Shown piece by piece: positions 16,094 through 25,102 of a stretch of 64,000 nucleotides of DNA. Positions within the stretch are counted from its first letter, which is position 1. Each line of letters opens with the position of its first letter. The DNA is from UBA826 sp045564655. GTDB lineage: Bacteria; Chloroflexota; Dehalococcoidia; Lucifugimonadales; UBA826. Below the pieces are notes generated by a model. The model saw only the letters and a list, made by a program, of their open reading frames with translations. It was not told the origin of the DNA and searched no databases. The stretch covers positions 1 through 64,000 of the forward strand of contig JBJLGX010000022.1 of the NCBI GenBank assembly GCA_045564655.1, in the 5' to 3' direction. Made by a program: the position numbers and the translations under genes.

Positions 16094-16504
16094 TTATGCT
16101 GGAAGCATAATGCTGCTTTTTCCTTCCATAACTAAAGAATTATTTTTATTATGAACTTCAATTCCTACAGACATGAATCTCCAATCCTTTCTTACAGTAT
16201 TAGATAATAAATGAGCTTCACACTTTAAGGTTTCTCCAATGGAAACACTGCTTTTGAAATTTATTTCTTGGCCAACATGGAGAGTCCCGCCAGGAATTTT
16301 CAAATCATTAACTACTCCTCGTAATCCAAGTGCCGCTATTATCATAGATGGAATATCTTCAGTGATTTGTTTTGAATTTTGATCCTGCGTTGCAGACAAA
16401 TAATCATTAACAATTTTTTCATCTATAACGTAAGATCTTTTTGAAATAAGATCTCCTGATGATAAAGTTTCATAATTAATATATTTTGAATTATCTGCTG
16501 TCAT
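16094..16504 (-). CDS. MaoC-like N-terminal-domain dehydratase subunit, HadA-like
   Basis: 136-residue hotdog protein resembling the non-catalytic N-terminal half of MaoC enzymes: a YVIDEKIVNDYLSA start, GLRGVV, PGGTLHVGQEINFKSSVSIGETL in the middle and a C-terminal VMEGKSSIMLP. It lacks the D-x4-H hydratase motif. Encoded 15 bases upstream of the catalytic partner, it likely forms the acyl-binding subunit of a HadAB-type 3-hydroxyacyl-ACP dehydratase. First gene of the fatty-acid operon, with a good promoter 41-69 bases upstream. Confidence 0.75.
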   Translation of the reverse strand: MTADNSKYINYETLSSGDLISKRSYVIDEKIVNDYLSATQDQNSKQITEDIPSMIIAALGLRGVVNDLKIPGGTLHVGQEINFKSSVSIGETLKCEAHLLSNTVRKDWRFMSVGIEVHNKNNSLVMEGKSSIMLPA

Positions 16505-16544
16505 AACAAACCATTTTAAATTGAAAGAGTGTAAAACTTAATGC

Positions 16545-16573
16545 ATTATAAAGTTGCTTGAGCGCGGTATCAA
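16545..16573 (-). promoter_or_regulatory. Sigma70-type promoter of the fatty-acid operon
   Basis: Minus strand: -35 TTGATA (16568-16573), exact 17-base spacer, -10 TATAAT (16545-16550). Predicted transcript start near 16538, leaving a leader of about 34 bases before the HadA-like start codon. Confidence 0.65.
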
Positions 16574-16653
16574 GAAAATTACGATGTTTATATACGATAA
16601 AGACAAGGTTATCTATAATGCATTAAATGATTTAAAACTAAAGGGAGCCTAAA

Positions 16654-17913
16654 TTGATTGATGTCGAATTGCTTAGAGGGAATCAGCAAATAATAAAAAA
16701 TGCTGCTCGCAGAAGAAATCAAGATATACCAATTGAAAAGCCACAAGAACTTGATTTGGAGAGACGAAATATCATTGTTGAACTTGATAATTTAAGAGCT
16801 CAACGTAATGAGACTTCTAAGATTATCGGCTCCTCTAAAGAAAAATCACCTGATCTAATTGCTGATATGAAAAATGTTGGTATACGTATAAAAGAACTTG
16901 AAATAAAATTGAAAGATTTGAATGGAGAATTAAAAAACATACTTCTTAATATACCTAATATCCCCGCAGATTCAGCTCCTGATGGTAAGGATGAGAATGA
17001 TAATGTAGAAATCCGTATTGTTGGTGAAAAACCTGATTTCAAGTTTGTTCCAAAGCCTCACTGGGAACTGGGTGAAAATTTAGGCATTATTGATCTGGAA
17101 AAAGGAGTTAAGTTAGCGCATACGAGATTTTATGTTTTGAAAGGTAAAGGGGCCACTCTGCAAAGATCTATTATAGCGTGGATGCTTAATTTCCATACTA
17201 ATAATCATGAGTACGAAGAACTTTATCTTCCCTATCTTGTAAACAGAGAAACAGTTACAGCATCCAGTCATTTACCACATTTTGAAGAGAATATGTATCA
17301 CGATAAAGAGGATGATTTATTCATGGTACCAACAGCAGAAGCACCGGTAACAGGGTTGTTTAGGGATGAAATTTTAGATGAAAACGAATTGCCTATGAGA
17401 TTTGTATCCCATACTCCTTGTTGGCGTAGAGAAAAATTTTCTGCAGGAAGAGATACAAGAGGGATAAAGAGAGTTCATCAATTTGATAAAGTTGAAATGT
17501 ATAAGTTTGTTAAACCCGAAACATCATTTGACGAATTAGAGTCTTTAGTTAAAGATGCAGAAGAAATATGTATAGCTTTAGGTATACCTCATAGGGTTTT
17601 AGAATTATGTACAGGAGATTTGGGGTTTGCGGCTGCTAAGAGTTATGATGTGGAAATGTGGAGTGCTGCGACTCAAGAATGGCTGGAGGTTTCCTCTTGC
17701 TCTAACTGTACAGATTTTCAATCTAGAAGAGCCGCTATAAGGTATAAAAACAGCGAAGGTGGAAAGCCTAGGTTTTTACATACTCTAAATGGGTCGGGCT
17801 TAGCAATTCCGCGAGTCATGATTGCGATTATGGAAAATTATCAACAAGAAGACGGCTCAATTGTTGTACCTGAAGTTTTACGACCATATACTGGATTTGA
17901 CGTAATAGATTAA
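16654..17913 (+). CDS. serS: Seryl-tRNA synthetase
   Basis: Charges tRNA-Ser. 419 residues. The N-terminal antiparallel coiled-coil arm (about 30-105) is followed by the class II catalytic core with motif 2 (HTPCWRREKFSAGRDTRG) and motif 3 (LNGSGLAIPRVMIAIMENYQ). The start is TTG 16654, giving the conserved MIDVELLRGN; AAGGGAG lies about seven bases upstream and no ATG is available nearby. Divergent from the fatty-acid operon. Confidence 0.95.
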   Translation: MIDVELLRGNQQIIKNAARRRNQDIPIEKPQELDLERRNIIVELDNLRAQRNETSKIIGSSKEKSPDLIADMKNVGIRIKELEIKLKDLNGELKNILLNIPNIPADSAPDGKDENDNVEIRIVGEKPDFKFVPKPHWELGENLGIIDLEKGVKLAHTRFYVLKGKGATLQRSIIAWMLNFHTNNHEYEELYLPYLVNRETVTASSHLPHFEENMYHDKEDDLFMVPTAEAPVTGLFRDEILDENELPMRFVSHTPCWRREKFSAGRDTRGIKRVHQFDKVEMYKFVKPETSFDELESLVKDAEEICIALGIPHRVLELCTGDLGFAAAKSYDVEMWSAATQEWLEVSSCSNCTDFQSRRAAIRYKNSEGGKPRFLHTLNGSGLAIPRVMIAIMENYQQEDGSIVVPEVLRPYTGFDVID

Positions 17914-17936
17914 TTTTAGATTCTTAGGAGAATGAT

Positions 17937-19379
17937 ATGGAAATAAATGAAAATTTAGCTTTTACGAACGCATCGGAGCTACAAGGATTATATGCGTCTA
18001 AAGAAGTTTCTCCAGTAGAGATAACTGAAATTTTTATAAACAGGATCGAAAGATTAGATGGTCAATTGAATGCTTTTTTAGAGTTTACTTTTGACTTAGC
18101 CCGTCAAAAAGCAAAAGAAGCTGAAAAAGAAATATTAAATGGGACAGCGTCAGGGTTGCTACACGGAATCCCAACAACTATAAAAGATATGGAAATGACA
18201 AAAGGAATTAAGACAACTGCAGGGTCTTTAATTTTTAAAGATCAGGATCCCTGAATTCGATAGCGTGGTTTCTGAAAGGGTAAAGAGAGAAAATGCCATT
18301 ATTTTGGGTAAAACCAATACCCCGGAATTTGGGTTGCTAGGTGAAACGAGGAACAAACTGGGCGACGATTGTCGAAATCCTTGGAACACTGACATGACTC
18401 CTGGCGGATCTTCAGGCGGAGCCGCAGTATCCTTAGTTTCGGGAATGTGTTCTCTTGCAACAGGTTCTGACGGCGGGGGATCTGTAAGAGTTCCTGCTAG
18501 TTTCTCTGGTGTATATGCTATAAAACCTACCCAAGGGAAGAATTCCTAGGTTTGCTGGCCCAGTTCCTGACTCCTATCTCTAACCAACACTAGTCAAGCA
18601 GGCCCGATGGCTAGGTCAGTTGAAGATGCGGCGATTCTTTTTCAAGCGATGGCTGGACTACGACCCCAGAGATGTTTCTTCTTTGAGAGCAACCGGTTCC
18701 TGATTTTATTGGTGCCGCTAAAGAAGGGGCAACTAATGGAATAAAAGGATTAAGAATAGGGTGGACTCCCGACTATGGATTTGGAAAAGTTGACCCTGAA
18801 GTTTTGGATATTTGCAAAAAAGCAGCTAATCTTTTTACAGATACAGGGTGCACAGTTGAAGAATCTGATTTTTCTATAGAGGACCCTTTTTCCCATTGGT
18901 TAACATTGTTTTCTACATTTGCTTATTCTATGCAACAGGCACATTGGCCAGAAAGAAGATCTGATATGAATCAGTATGCAGTAGATTTATTTGAACATGC
19001 ATCTAAATCCACAGCTGTAGATTTTACTAAGGCAGTTGGGAATGTTGATACCATAAAATTAGCATTAGCAGAACAGTTTGATAAGTTTGATTTGTTAATT
19101 TCACCAACAATGCCTGTTCCTCCGTATGAGTGTGCTAAACCTCCAAGAGAAGTAGAGGGCTTTGATGTTGACGGATCATGGAATTGTTTGCAATTTACGT
19201 ATCCTATTAACTCTTCTGGGCACCCTGCTGCTAGTATTCCGGCAGGGTTAAATTCTAATGGATTACCTATAGGCTTACACATAATAGGTAAATTTGGAGA
19301 CGAAGAAACCATTATCAAAGCGTCAGCTGCGTTTGAAAAAATCAAACCTTGGAACCATATTCGTCCTGCTGTTTCCTAA
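17937..19379 (+). pseudogene. Amidase-signature family amidase, broken by five frame shifts
   Basis: Pieces in three frames assemble into one amidase of about 480 residues. The Ser-cisSer-Lys triad is present: Lys in PTTIKDME, cis-Ser in GGSSGGAA and nucleophile Ser in GSDGGGSVR. Frame changes: an extra base at 18249-18251 (CCC), an extra A at 18538-18539, a lost base around 18572-18582, an extra C at 18661 and an extra G at 18695-18696. Between breaks the codons read perfectly as amidase (for example TSQAGPMARSVEDAA), with no stop substitutions. Either very recent decay or consensus errors in a 450-bp patch. Would hydrolyse an amide in the cytoplasm; substrate unknown. Confidence 0.8.
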
Positions 19380-19454
19380 TTATGGTGTGACGAGGATTAT
19401 TTTGATATTGTATATTTAATGAATAAAACTTACTGAATTAAAAAGGTGTGATGA

Positions 19455-20435
19455 ATGTTTCAAGCAAGAATAACAAGTCCCAAAAAAATTGAAATTCAAG
19501 AGGTTCCTATTCCTACCGTAGATACGGGGCAATGCTTAATAAAACTTGAAAGATGGTCTGTTTGCGGAAGTGATATACGTCATGCTTTTGGACCTGTTTT
19601 TCCAGAAGAAGAATATCCAATGAGACCTGGTAGCCATTGCCATGAGTGTGCAGGAACAATTATTGAAACTAAATCTGATAAATTTAAGGTTGGACAAAGG
19701 GTAATAATGTTACCTACTGGACCAGATATTGGGTCTGGTGGGTTGGTTGAGTATTATGCAGCTGATGAAGGAAGAATGGCATTGTTGCCTGATGAAGGTG
19801 ATTTAGGGGAATGGCTTATGTGCCAACCTTCTGGAACTGTGCTGTATGCCTGCCAACAAATGGGAACTATATTAGGTAAGGATGTTGTTATTATGGGCCA
19901 GGGCAGCATAGGGCTTTCGTTCACTGCTATATGTGCTCGAGCTGGCGCAAACAAAGTAATTGCTGTTGACCCACTAGACTATAGATTAGATTGGGCTAAG
20001 AATTTTGGAGCTACTCATACTATTAATCCTGATAAAGAAGATTTAGATGAAACATTAGCTGAGATTACATCTGGTAGATTAGCTGATATTTCTGTTGAAG
20101 CTTCAGGCTTTCCGGATGCTTTAAATGCAGCTCTGCGATCTACAGTATTTAGAGGGAAGGTTATTTTATTTGGAATTCAGGAATCAGGAGAAAAAAGCAG
20201 TATAGATACTCATGCTTATATAAATAAGGCTCCTATCATAATGCCTGTAGCTGGTGGTAGGACACCTGATCCAACTGGCCATATTGAGAAAATGATAGCC
20301 TTAAAACAAAGAGGGTGGTGGGATCCAGGATTAATGAAGACACATGAAAGACCTTTTTCCCAAGTACAAGATGCGTATGAAGATTACGAAGGGTACAAAG
20401 ATAATATTGTAAAGGTCGTATTACATAATGACTAA
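19455..20435 (+). CDS. Zinc-type alcohol dehydrogenase (MDR family)
   Basis: 326-residue medium-chain dehydrogenase similar to threonine/sorbitol dehydrogenases. Catalytic Zn ligands: Cys in SVCGSDIRHA and the His-Glu of GSHCHECAG. NAD site GQGSIGLS at about 155-162. The four-Cys structural zinc loop is missing, which shortens the protein. AAAAGGTG lies six bases before ATG 19455. Overlaps the MFS transporter gene by eight bases and heads a run of five same-strand genes that looks like uptake and catabolism of one unknown compound. Confidence 0.85.
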   Translation: MFQARITSPKKIEIQEVPIPTVDTGQCLIKLERWSVCGSDIRHAFGPVFPEEEYPMRPGSHCHECAGTIIETKSDKFKVGQRVIMLPTGPDIGSGGLVEYYAADEGRMALLPDEGDLGEWLMCQPSGTVLYACQQMGTILGKDVVIMGQGSIGLSFTAICARAGANKVIAVDPLDYRLDWAKNFGATHTINPDKEDLDETLAEITSGRLADISVEASGFPDALNAALRSTVFRGKVILFGIQESGEKSSIDTHAYINKAPIIMPVAGGRTPDPTGHIEKMIALKQRGWWDPGLMKTHERPFSQVQDAYEDYEGYKDNIVKVVLHND

Positions 20436-21783
20436 TAAGCCAAAGTCAATCATTCCATCAGGAAAAGTTTATTACGGATGGCTTGTATTGGCGGTGTCTA
20501 CTTTCTTAATTATGACTGCTTTTGGGATCAGGCAGTCTACAGGGGTATTTGTCACTCCTATGGAAGCGGACCTAAATTGGACCAGAGCAGAAATAACACG
20601 GATCCTGTCGTTTGGAATATTCTTTGGTGCAATTTCTTTTGTTTTTATCGGCACGTTACAAGATAAGTTTGGTGGGCGCATAGTTATTACAGTATGTCTT
20701 CTACTACTTGGATTATCTACGGCTGCTATGGGTATGATTACTTCAAATCCAGTACCCTGTCAAAATTGTACGTTACATATTTTTAATTTATCGATTACTT
20801 CAGAATACCTTACTTTTTTAATCCTTCATGGTTTTATAGCTAGTTTTGCTACGGGAGGTATTTCGTTTGTCACCGTACACACATTACTTTCTAAATGGTT
20901 TGTTAAAAGAAGGGCGCTGGCAAATAGTATTTCTGCTGCAGGAGCATCGTTAGGTTCTGTGTTTTTTGCACCAATGTCGGCATATATTGTTGAAATAGCT
21001 GATTGGGAAAGAGGGTTTTTGACTTTAGGAATGATTGCATTGTTTGTTGCGATGCCTTTATCTGCGTTATTTATGAAAGAAGATCCTGGAAATTTGCTAC
21101 CAGAATCCGAGAAGATGACCGATACATCGGGAAATTCAGATTCTGAAATGACAGGTCCATATTTTACAGAAAAATTATCACAAGCTTTTAAATCACCTCC
21201 ATTTTGGCAACTTTCCACATCGTATGTTGTATGCGGCATTACGACTACTATGATGGGGGTACACTTTGTTCCATTTGCTGAAGATCAGGGAGTATCAAGA
21301 GTAACGGCGGCAACCATTTTCGGGTTTATGATGGGAGTTAATCTTTTTGGTGTTTTACTTGCGGGTGCGTTTGCTCAAAAATTTCAACAAAAAAATGTTT
21401 TAGGTGTCGTCTACGCTGTAAGGGCTATGGCTTATCTTCTTTTAATAGTAATTGGGGGTACTGTAGGATTATGGGTTTTTGCTGTTGTTGCAGGCATGTC
21501 TTGGTTGTCAACTCCTGCTATGACTTCATCTATAACAGCAGATGTTTATGGGTTGAATAACTTAGGAGCTATTAACGGATTGACTAATGGAGCCCATCAG
21601 GTTGGAGGAGCTGCAGCTGTTTTGATTACAGGAGAATTATATTCATTAACAGGTTCATATACGCTACCTTTTGCGTTGGCAGGATTAACTCTAATTATTG
21701 CTACATACTTCTCGTTTGCTGTAAATGAGAATAAATATTCGTATAAATTTAATCCTATAAGAAAAGAATTCGCTACGGCATAA
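20428..21783 (+). CDS. MFS transporter
   Basis: 451-residue major facilitator with about twelve hydrophobic segments. The start GWLVLAVSTFLIMTAFGIRQSTGVF and the DKFGGR loop after the second helix fit the oxalate/formate antiporter-like or monocarboxylate-transporter MFS group. A hydrophilic central loop lies about residues 222-250. Coupled to the upstream alcohol dehydrogenase by overlap and followed after 1 base by the next gene, so it likely imports the substrate of this operon, perhaps an organic acid. Confidence 0.88.
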   Translation: MTNKPKSIIPSGKVYYGWLVLAVSTFLIMTAFGIRQSTGVFVTPMEADLNWTRAEITRILSFGIFFGAISFVFIGTLQDKFGGRIVITVCLLLLGLSTAAMGMITSNPVPCQNCTLHIFNLSITSEYLTFLILHGFIASFATGGISFVTVHTLLSKWFVKRRALANSISAAGASLGSVFFAPMSAYIVEIADWERGFLTLGMIALFVAMPLSALFMKEDPGNLLPESEKMTDTSGNSDSEMTGPYFTEKLSQAFKSPPFWQLSTSYVVCGITTTMMGVHFVPFAEDQGVSRVTAATIFGFMMGVNLFGVLLAGAFAQKFQQKNVLGVVYAVRAMAYLLLIVIGGTVGLWVFAVVAGMSWLSTPAMTSSITADVYGLNNLGAINGLTNGAHQVGGAAAVLITGELYSLTGSYTLPFALAGLTLIIATYFSFAVNENKYSYKFNPIRKEFATA

Positions 21784-21784
21784 C

Positions 21785-22453
21785 ATGCGCATATTTTGTA
21801 CAAATTCCTCGGCCCCATTAATTCAAGCAACTGAACAGTGGCTTGATAAAATCCATTCTGTTAAGACTGTAAAAAGTTTTTTTTCGAACGAGAATCAGTC
21901 TAAAACATTAATGCAAGGAACCGACGTATTCATCCACTCGTTATCTGAAGATCCTGATATGGAAGATCAGGCTAAATTAGATGAAGCTATTCAGCAAACG
22001 TATGCCCTATTGTCACTATGCGTTGAAATGGGAGTAAAGAGATTTATATTTTTGGGGACACTAGATGTTTTTAAAGCTTATGATCCTGATTACATTATCG
22101 ATGAAATGTGGAAACCCAAACCAACGACAGAGATTAATGTACTAACTAGCCATATGGCTGAATTCGTTTGTAAAGAATTTGGAAGAGAGCACAAGATAGA
22201 TGTTCGCGTACTTAGGTTGGGGGAAGTATGCTGGGAAGAATCAAGTAATTCTGATTCTCCATTATTTATTGTTGACGCTTTACAGGCAATACAAAGAACA
22301 GTTGAAAAAGACCTTATTTCACCTGATTATATACGACACGTTCCTAATACGTGGAATATTTTTCATATTCAGTCTGTCGTTCCAAATATGCGATTTAAGA
22401 TACTAAAAGCTGAGGATGACTTAGGATTTTCTCCACAGAGGTTAGATTTATGA
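21785..22453 (+). CDS. Degenerate NAD-dependent epimerase-like protein
   Basis: 222 residues. The middle (GVKRFIFLGTLDVF, DVRVLRLGEVCW) resembles extended SDR/epimerase proteins, but the N-terminal GxxGxxG nucleotide motif and the Tyr-x3-Lys pair are absent. It may be a non-catalytic partner of the intact epimerase-like protein that follows with a four-base overlap (TTATGA). Function unknown; the family call rests on partial motifs and context. Confidence 0.6.
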   Translation: MRIFCTNSSAPLIQATEQWLDKIHSVKTVKSFFSNENQSKTLMQGTDVFIHSLSEDPDMEDQAKLDEAIQQTYALLSLCVEMGVKRFIFLGTLDVFKAYDPDYIIDEMWKPKPTTEINVLTSHMAEFVCKEFGREHKIDVRVLRLGEVCWEESSNSDSPLFIVDALQAIQRTVEKDLISPDYIRHVPNTWNIFHIQSVVPNMRFKILKAEDDLGFSPQRLDL

Positions 22454-23205
22454 AAATTCTTATTCTTGGTGCAAATGGTATGTTAACGCCATATGTGACA
22501 AAAGCTTTAGAAAAAAATCATGAATTAAGAATTACTGATGTCAGTGACCTTTCAGGTGATGATGAATATAAAGAACATGAGATTTTACAAGTTGATATTA
22601 CGAATTTAAATCAAGTTGTAGAAGCTGCAAAAGGCGTAGATGCAATTATTAATTTGGCTGTAGTCAGGCATGAATTAAAATTAGCATTTGATGTGAATTC
22701 AATCGGCTGTTTCAATATGATGGTTGCAGCTAAGACTCATAATATTAAAAGAGTTATTAATACAGGACCACATTGGGTCGCATCTGCCCAATCTTATGAA
22801 AAATTTGATTTTGACATACATCCAGATATTCCACATCATCCGGGTACTGGACTATATGCTATATCTAAGTCTGCCGGTCAAGAGATATGTCGTGTTTTTG
22901 CAGAGAACTACAACATTAATGTAATAAATTTATTGTTCAATCATCTGAGGGCTCCATTTGAACCTAGAATGGCTGTTAGGCCAGAACATTTTTGGCCATT
23001 TTCTATTGCTAAAAAAGATGCAGGAATGTCTCTTTTGGCTGCTATTGAGGTGGATATAAAAAAATTATCTACTACCTGTGAAACCTTTTTTATATCAGCA
23101 GATGTTCCGCATAATCAATATTCTAATACTAAAGCTAAAGAAGTATTAGGTTGGCACCCCACGAATAATTTTGAGAAACACTGGAGACAATCTGCTAAAA
23201 AATAA
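22450..23205 (+). CDS. NAD-dependent epimerase/dehydratase-like protein
   Basis: 251-residue extended SDR. N-terminal GANGMLTPYV takes the place of the GxxGxxG loop, then Asp in ITDVSD after beta2 (NAD), and Tyr-x3-Lys in GLYAISKSAG. Possible substrates are nucleotide sugars or other hydroxyacids; the short length and neighbours point to catabolism rather than cell-wall sugars. Overlaps the degenerate paralogue upstream. Confidence 0.8.
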   Translation: MKILILGANGMLTPYVTKALEKNHELRITDVSDLSGDDEYKEHEILQVDITNLNQVVEAAKGVDAIINLAVVRHELKLAFDVNSIGCFNMMVAAKTHNIKRVINTGPHWVASAQSYEKFDFDIHPDIPHHPGTGLYAISKSAGQEICRVFAENYNINVINLLFNHLRAPFEPRMAVRPEHFWPFSIAKKDAGMSLLAAIEVDIKKLSTTCETFFISADVPHNQYSNTKAKEVLGWHPTNNFEKHWRQSAKK

Positions 23206-23227
23206 TCATATATTTGGGGATAATAAT

Positions 23228-25036
23228 ATGAGTAAAAGTAATACAGATTTATTTGATTCAACTTTTTTTTTAGAGCAAGGAGAGGCGACTCTTCCAAATA
23301 CAACAAGACCGGTTATTTACTCTAAGGATTCTGTAATATCGTCCGGACATTACTTAACATCAATGGCTGGCATGAGAATGCTGCTATCTGGTGGAAATGC
23401 ATTTGATGCTTTGGTTGCCTCAACATTTGCAGCAGCGGTTGTTGAGCCTATTGCCGCGTATTCAATTGGTGCTGAAGCAACATTTATGCTTTATCATGAA
23501 AAAAGTGGAGACTTCCTGTCTCTTAGCGGCCAAGGAGTGAGCCCTCAAAAAGCATCAATTGATTTTTTTAAATCACAGGGACATGACATAATTCCAACTG
23601 GACCAGGGAAAGATGCTCCTCTCTCTTTTACAGTTCCAGGTGTAGTCGCAGCTTCTCTTTCTTTGCTTGAAAAGTATGGAACAATGACTATTCAGGACGT
23701 TTTATCTCCCGCTTTAGATTACTCTAAAAACGGTATTCCTAATTACGAATATATGGTTGATAGGCTGGGAGCAGGAGATTCATCTCAATTTAATTTGTTC
23801 CCCCCAGGAGGGAACAATATATTTTTCAATAATGGAGAATTGCCTAAACCTGGAACATTATTGATTCAAAAATCTCTGGGTCGTATATTTGAAAAAATGA
23901 TAGAGGAATCCTTAAGTTTCTCTAATCGTAAAGAATCTATTTTAGCTGCAAGGAAAAGTTTTTATGAAGGAGAAATAGCTGATTTAATTATTAAATCCTC
24001 TGAAAACGTTGGAGGAATATTAACTAAAAAAGATTTGTCTGAATATAAAGAAGAATACTCCATTCCTGTAAAAACTGAATTCTATGGTTATGAAATTCAT
24101 GGGCACTCTACATGGTCTCAGGGTCCAGTAGTTCAACAAACTCTCAATATTCTTGAAAATTTTGACTTAGTTTCTATGGGCCACAATTCAACTTTATATA
24201 CTCATGTTATTACGGAAGCATTAAAACTTGCATTTGCAGATAGGGAAGCTTTTTATGGGGACCCCAATTTTTCAGAGATTCCAATTGACGGATTGCTTTC
24301 TAAAGAATACGCGATTGAAAGATCAAAATTAATTGATCTTAAGAATGCGTGTAAGGGATTGCCAGATTATGGAGATCCTTGGAAATATTCAAAACTAATA
24401 GGTAAAACGTCTGATCAACCAGAAATATTCGTCGAAGAAGAATATTCTCCAGATGAAAAAGGGACAACTCATATAACAGTCATGGATAGTGCCGGCAATA
24501 TTGTTTGTGCAACACCTAGTGGGGGTGCTTTTAATAAATCTGTATTTTTTGATGAATTGGGATTTGCTATTAGTACTAGGTCTGAAATGTTTAACTTTGT
24601 TGAAGGTCACCCAAATATGTTAGTGCCGGGTAAAAGGCCTAGGACTACAATTATTAATTATATGATTACCAAGGACAGTAAACCTATTGCAACTGTTGGG
24701 TGCCCCGGCGGGGATGCGCAAACTCAGGCAAATTTGCAACTAATACTGAATACCCTTGTTTGGAGAATGAATCCTCAGGAATCTTCTGAAGCACCTAGGT
24801 TTTCTACTTTGAGTGTTCCCAATTCTTTTTATCCACATACTTATTTTCCTAATCAATTGTCTATGGAAGATGGCTTTTCTGATGAAGTAAAAAAAGGATT
24901 AGAAAAATTAGGACATCAACTAATTTATACTCCTACTTGTGGTATGGGAGCGACAGTTGCTATCAAAGATTTAAAAACATCTGTTTTAGCTGTTGGAGCT
25001 GACCCAAGACGGGCGTGTTATGCGATCGGACTGTAA
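23228..25036 (+). CDS. Gamma-glutamyltransferase-family Ntn hydrolase
   Basis: 602 residues from ATG 23228, which avoids overlap with the previous gene and has GGGGA eight bases upstream; the frame itself opens earlier (23171). Self-cleaving Ntn hydrolase: the predicted nucleophile is Thr413 in GTTHITVMD, which becomes the N-terminus of the small subunit, and SGGAF and PGKRPRTT follow. No signal peptide is visible, unlike classical periplasmic GGT, so it probably acts in the cytoplasm on a gamma-glutamyl or related amide. Closes the run that starts with the alcohol dehydrogenase. Confidence 0.88.
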   Translation: MSKSNTDLFDSTFFLEQGEATLPNTTRPVIYSKDSVISSGHYLTSMAGMRMLLSGGNAFDALVASTFAAAVVEPIAAYSIGAEATFMLYHEKSGDFLSLSGQGVSPQKASIDFFKSQGHDIIPTGPGKDAPLSFTVPGVVAASLSLLEKYGTMTIQDVLSPALDYSKNGIPNYEYMVDRLGAGDSSQFNLFPPGGNNIFFNNGELPKPGTLLIQKSLGRIFEKMIEESLSFSNRKESILAARKSFYEGEIADLIIKSSENVGGILTKKDLSEYKEEYSIPVKTEFYGYEIHGHSTWSQGPVVQQTLNILENFDLVSMGHNSTLYTHVITEALKLAFADREAFYGDPNFSEIPIDGLLSKEYAIERSKLIDLKNACKGLPDYGDPWKYSKLIGKTSDQPEIFVEEEYSPDEKGTTHITVMDSAGNIVCATPSGGAFNKSVFFDELGFAISTRSEMFNFVEGHPNMLVPGKRPRTTIINYMITKDSKPIATVGCPGGDAQTQANLQLILNTLVWRMNPQESSEAPRFSTLSVPNSFYPHTYFPNQLSMEDGFSDEVKKGLEKLGHQLIYTPTCGMGATVAIKDLKTSVLAVGADPRRACYAIGL

Positions 25037-25102
25037 ATTAGGTATAATGTTGGCTAATTGAGAAAATAAATTATTGAAATTTTCTTACAGGTAGTGATCA
25101 AA

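Noticed and set aside
16614..16619. TATAAT upstream of serS as its -10 box
   Set aside because: No acceptable -35 lies 16-18 bases upstream, so I did not annotate a promoter.
18249..18251. Programmed ribosomal frameshift in the amidase
   Set aside because: There is no slippery heptamer or stem, and four further breaks follow within 450 bases, which programming cannot explain.
18265..18549. Separate small protein with the amidase signature
   Set aside because: It is the middle piece of the frameshifted amidase and continues exactly from the pieces on both sides.
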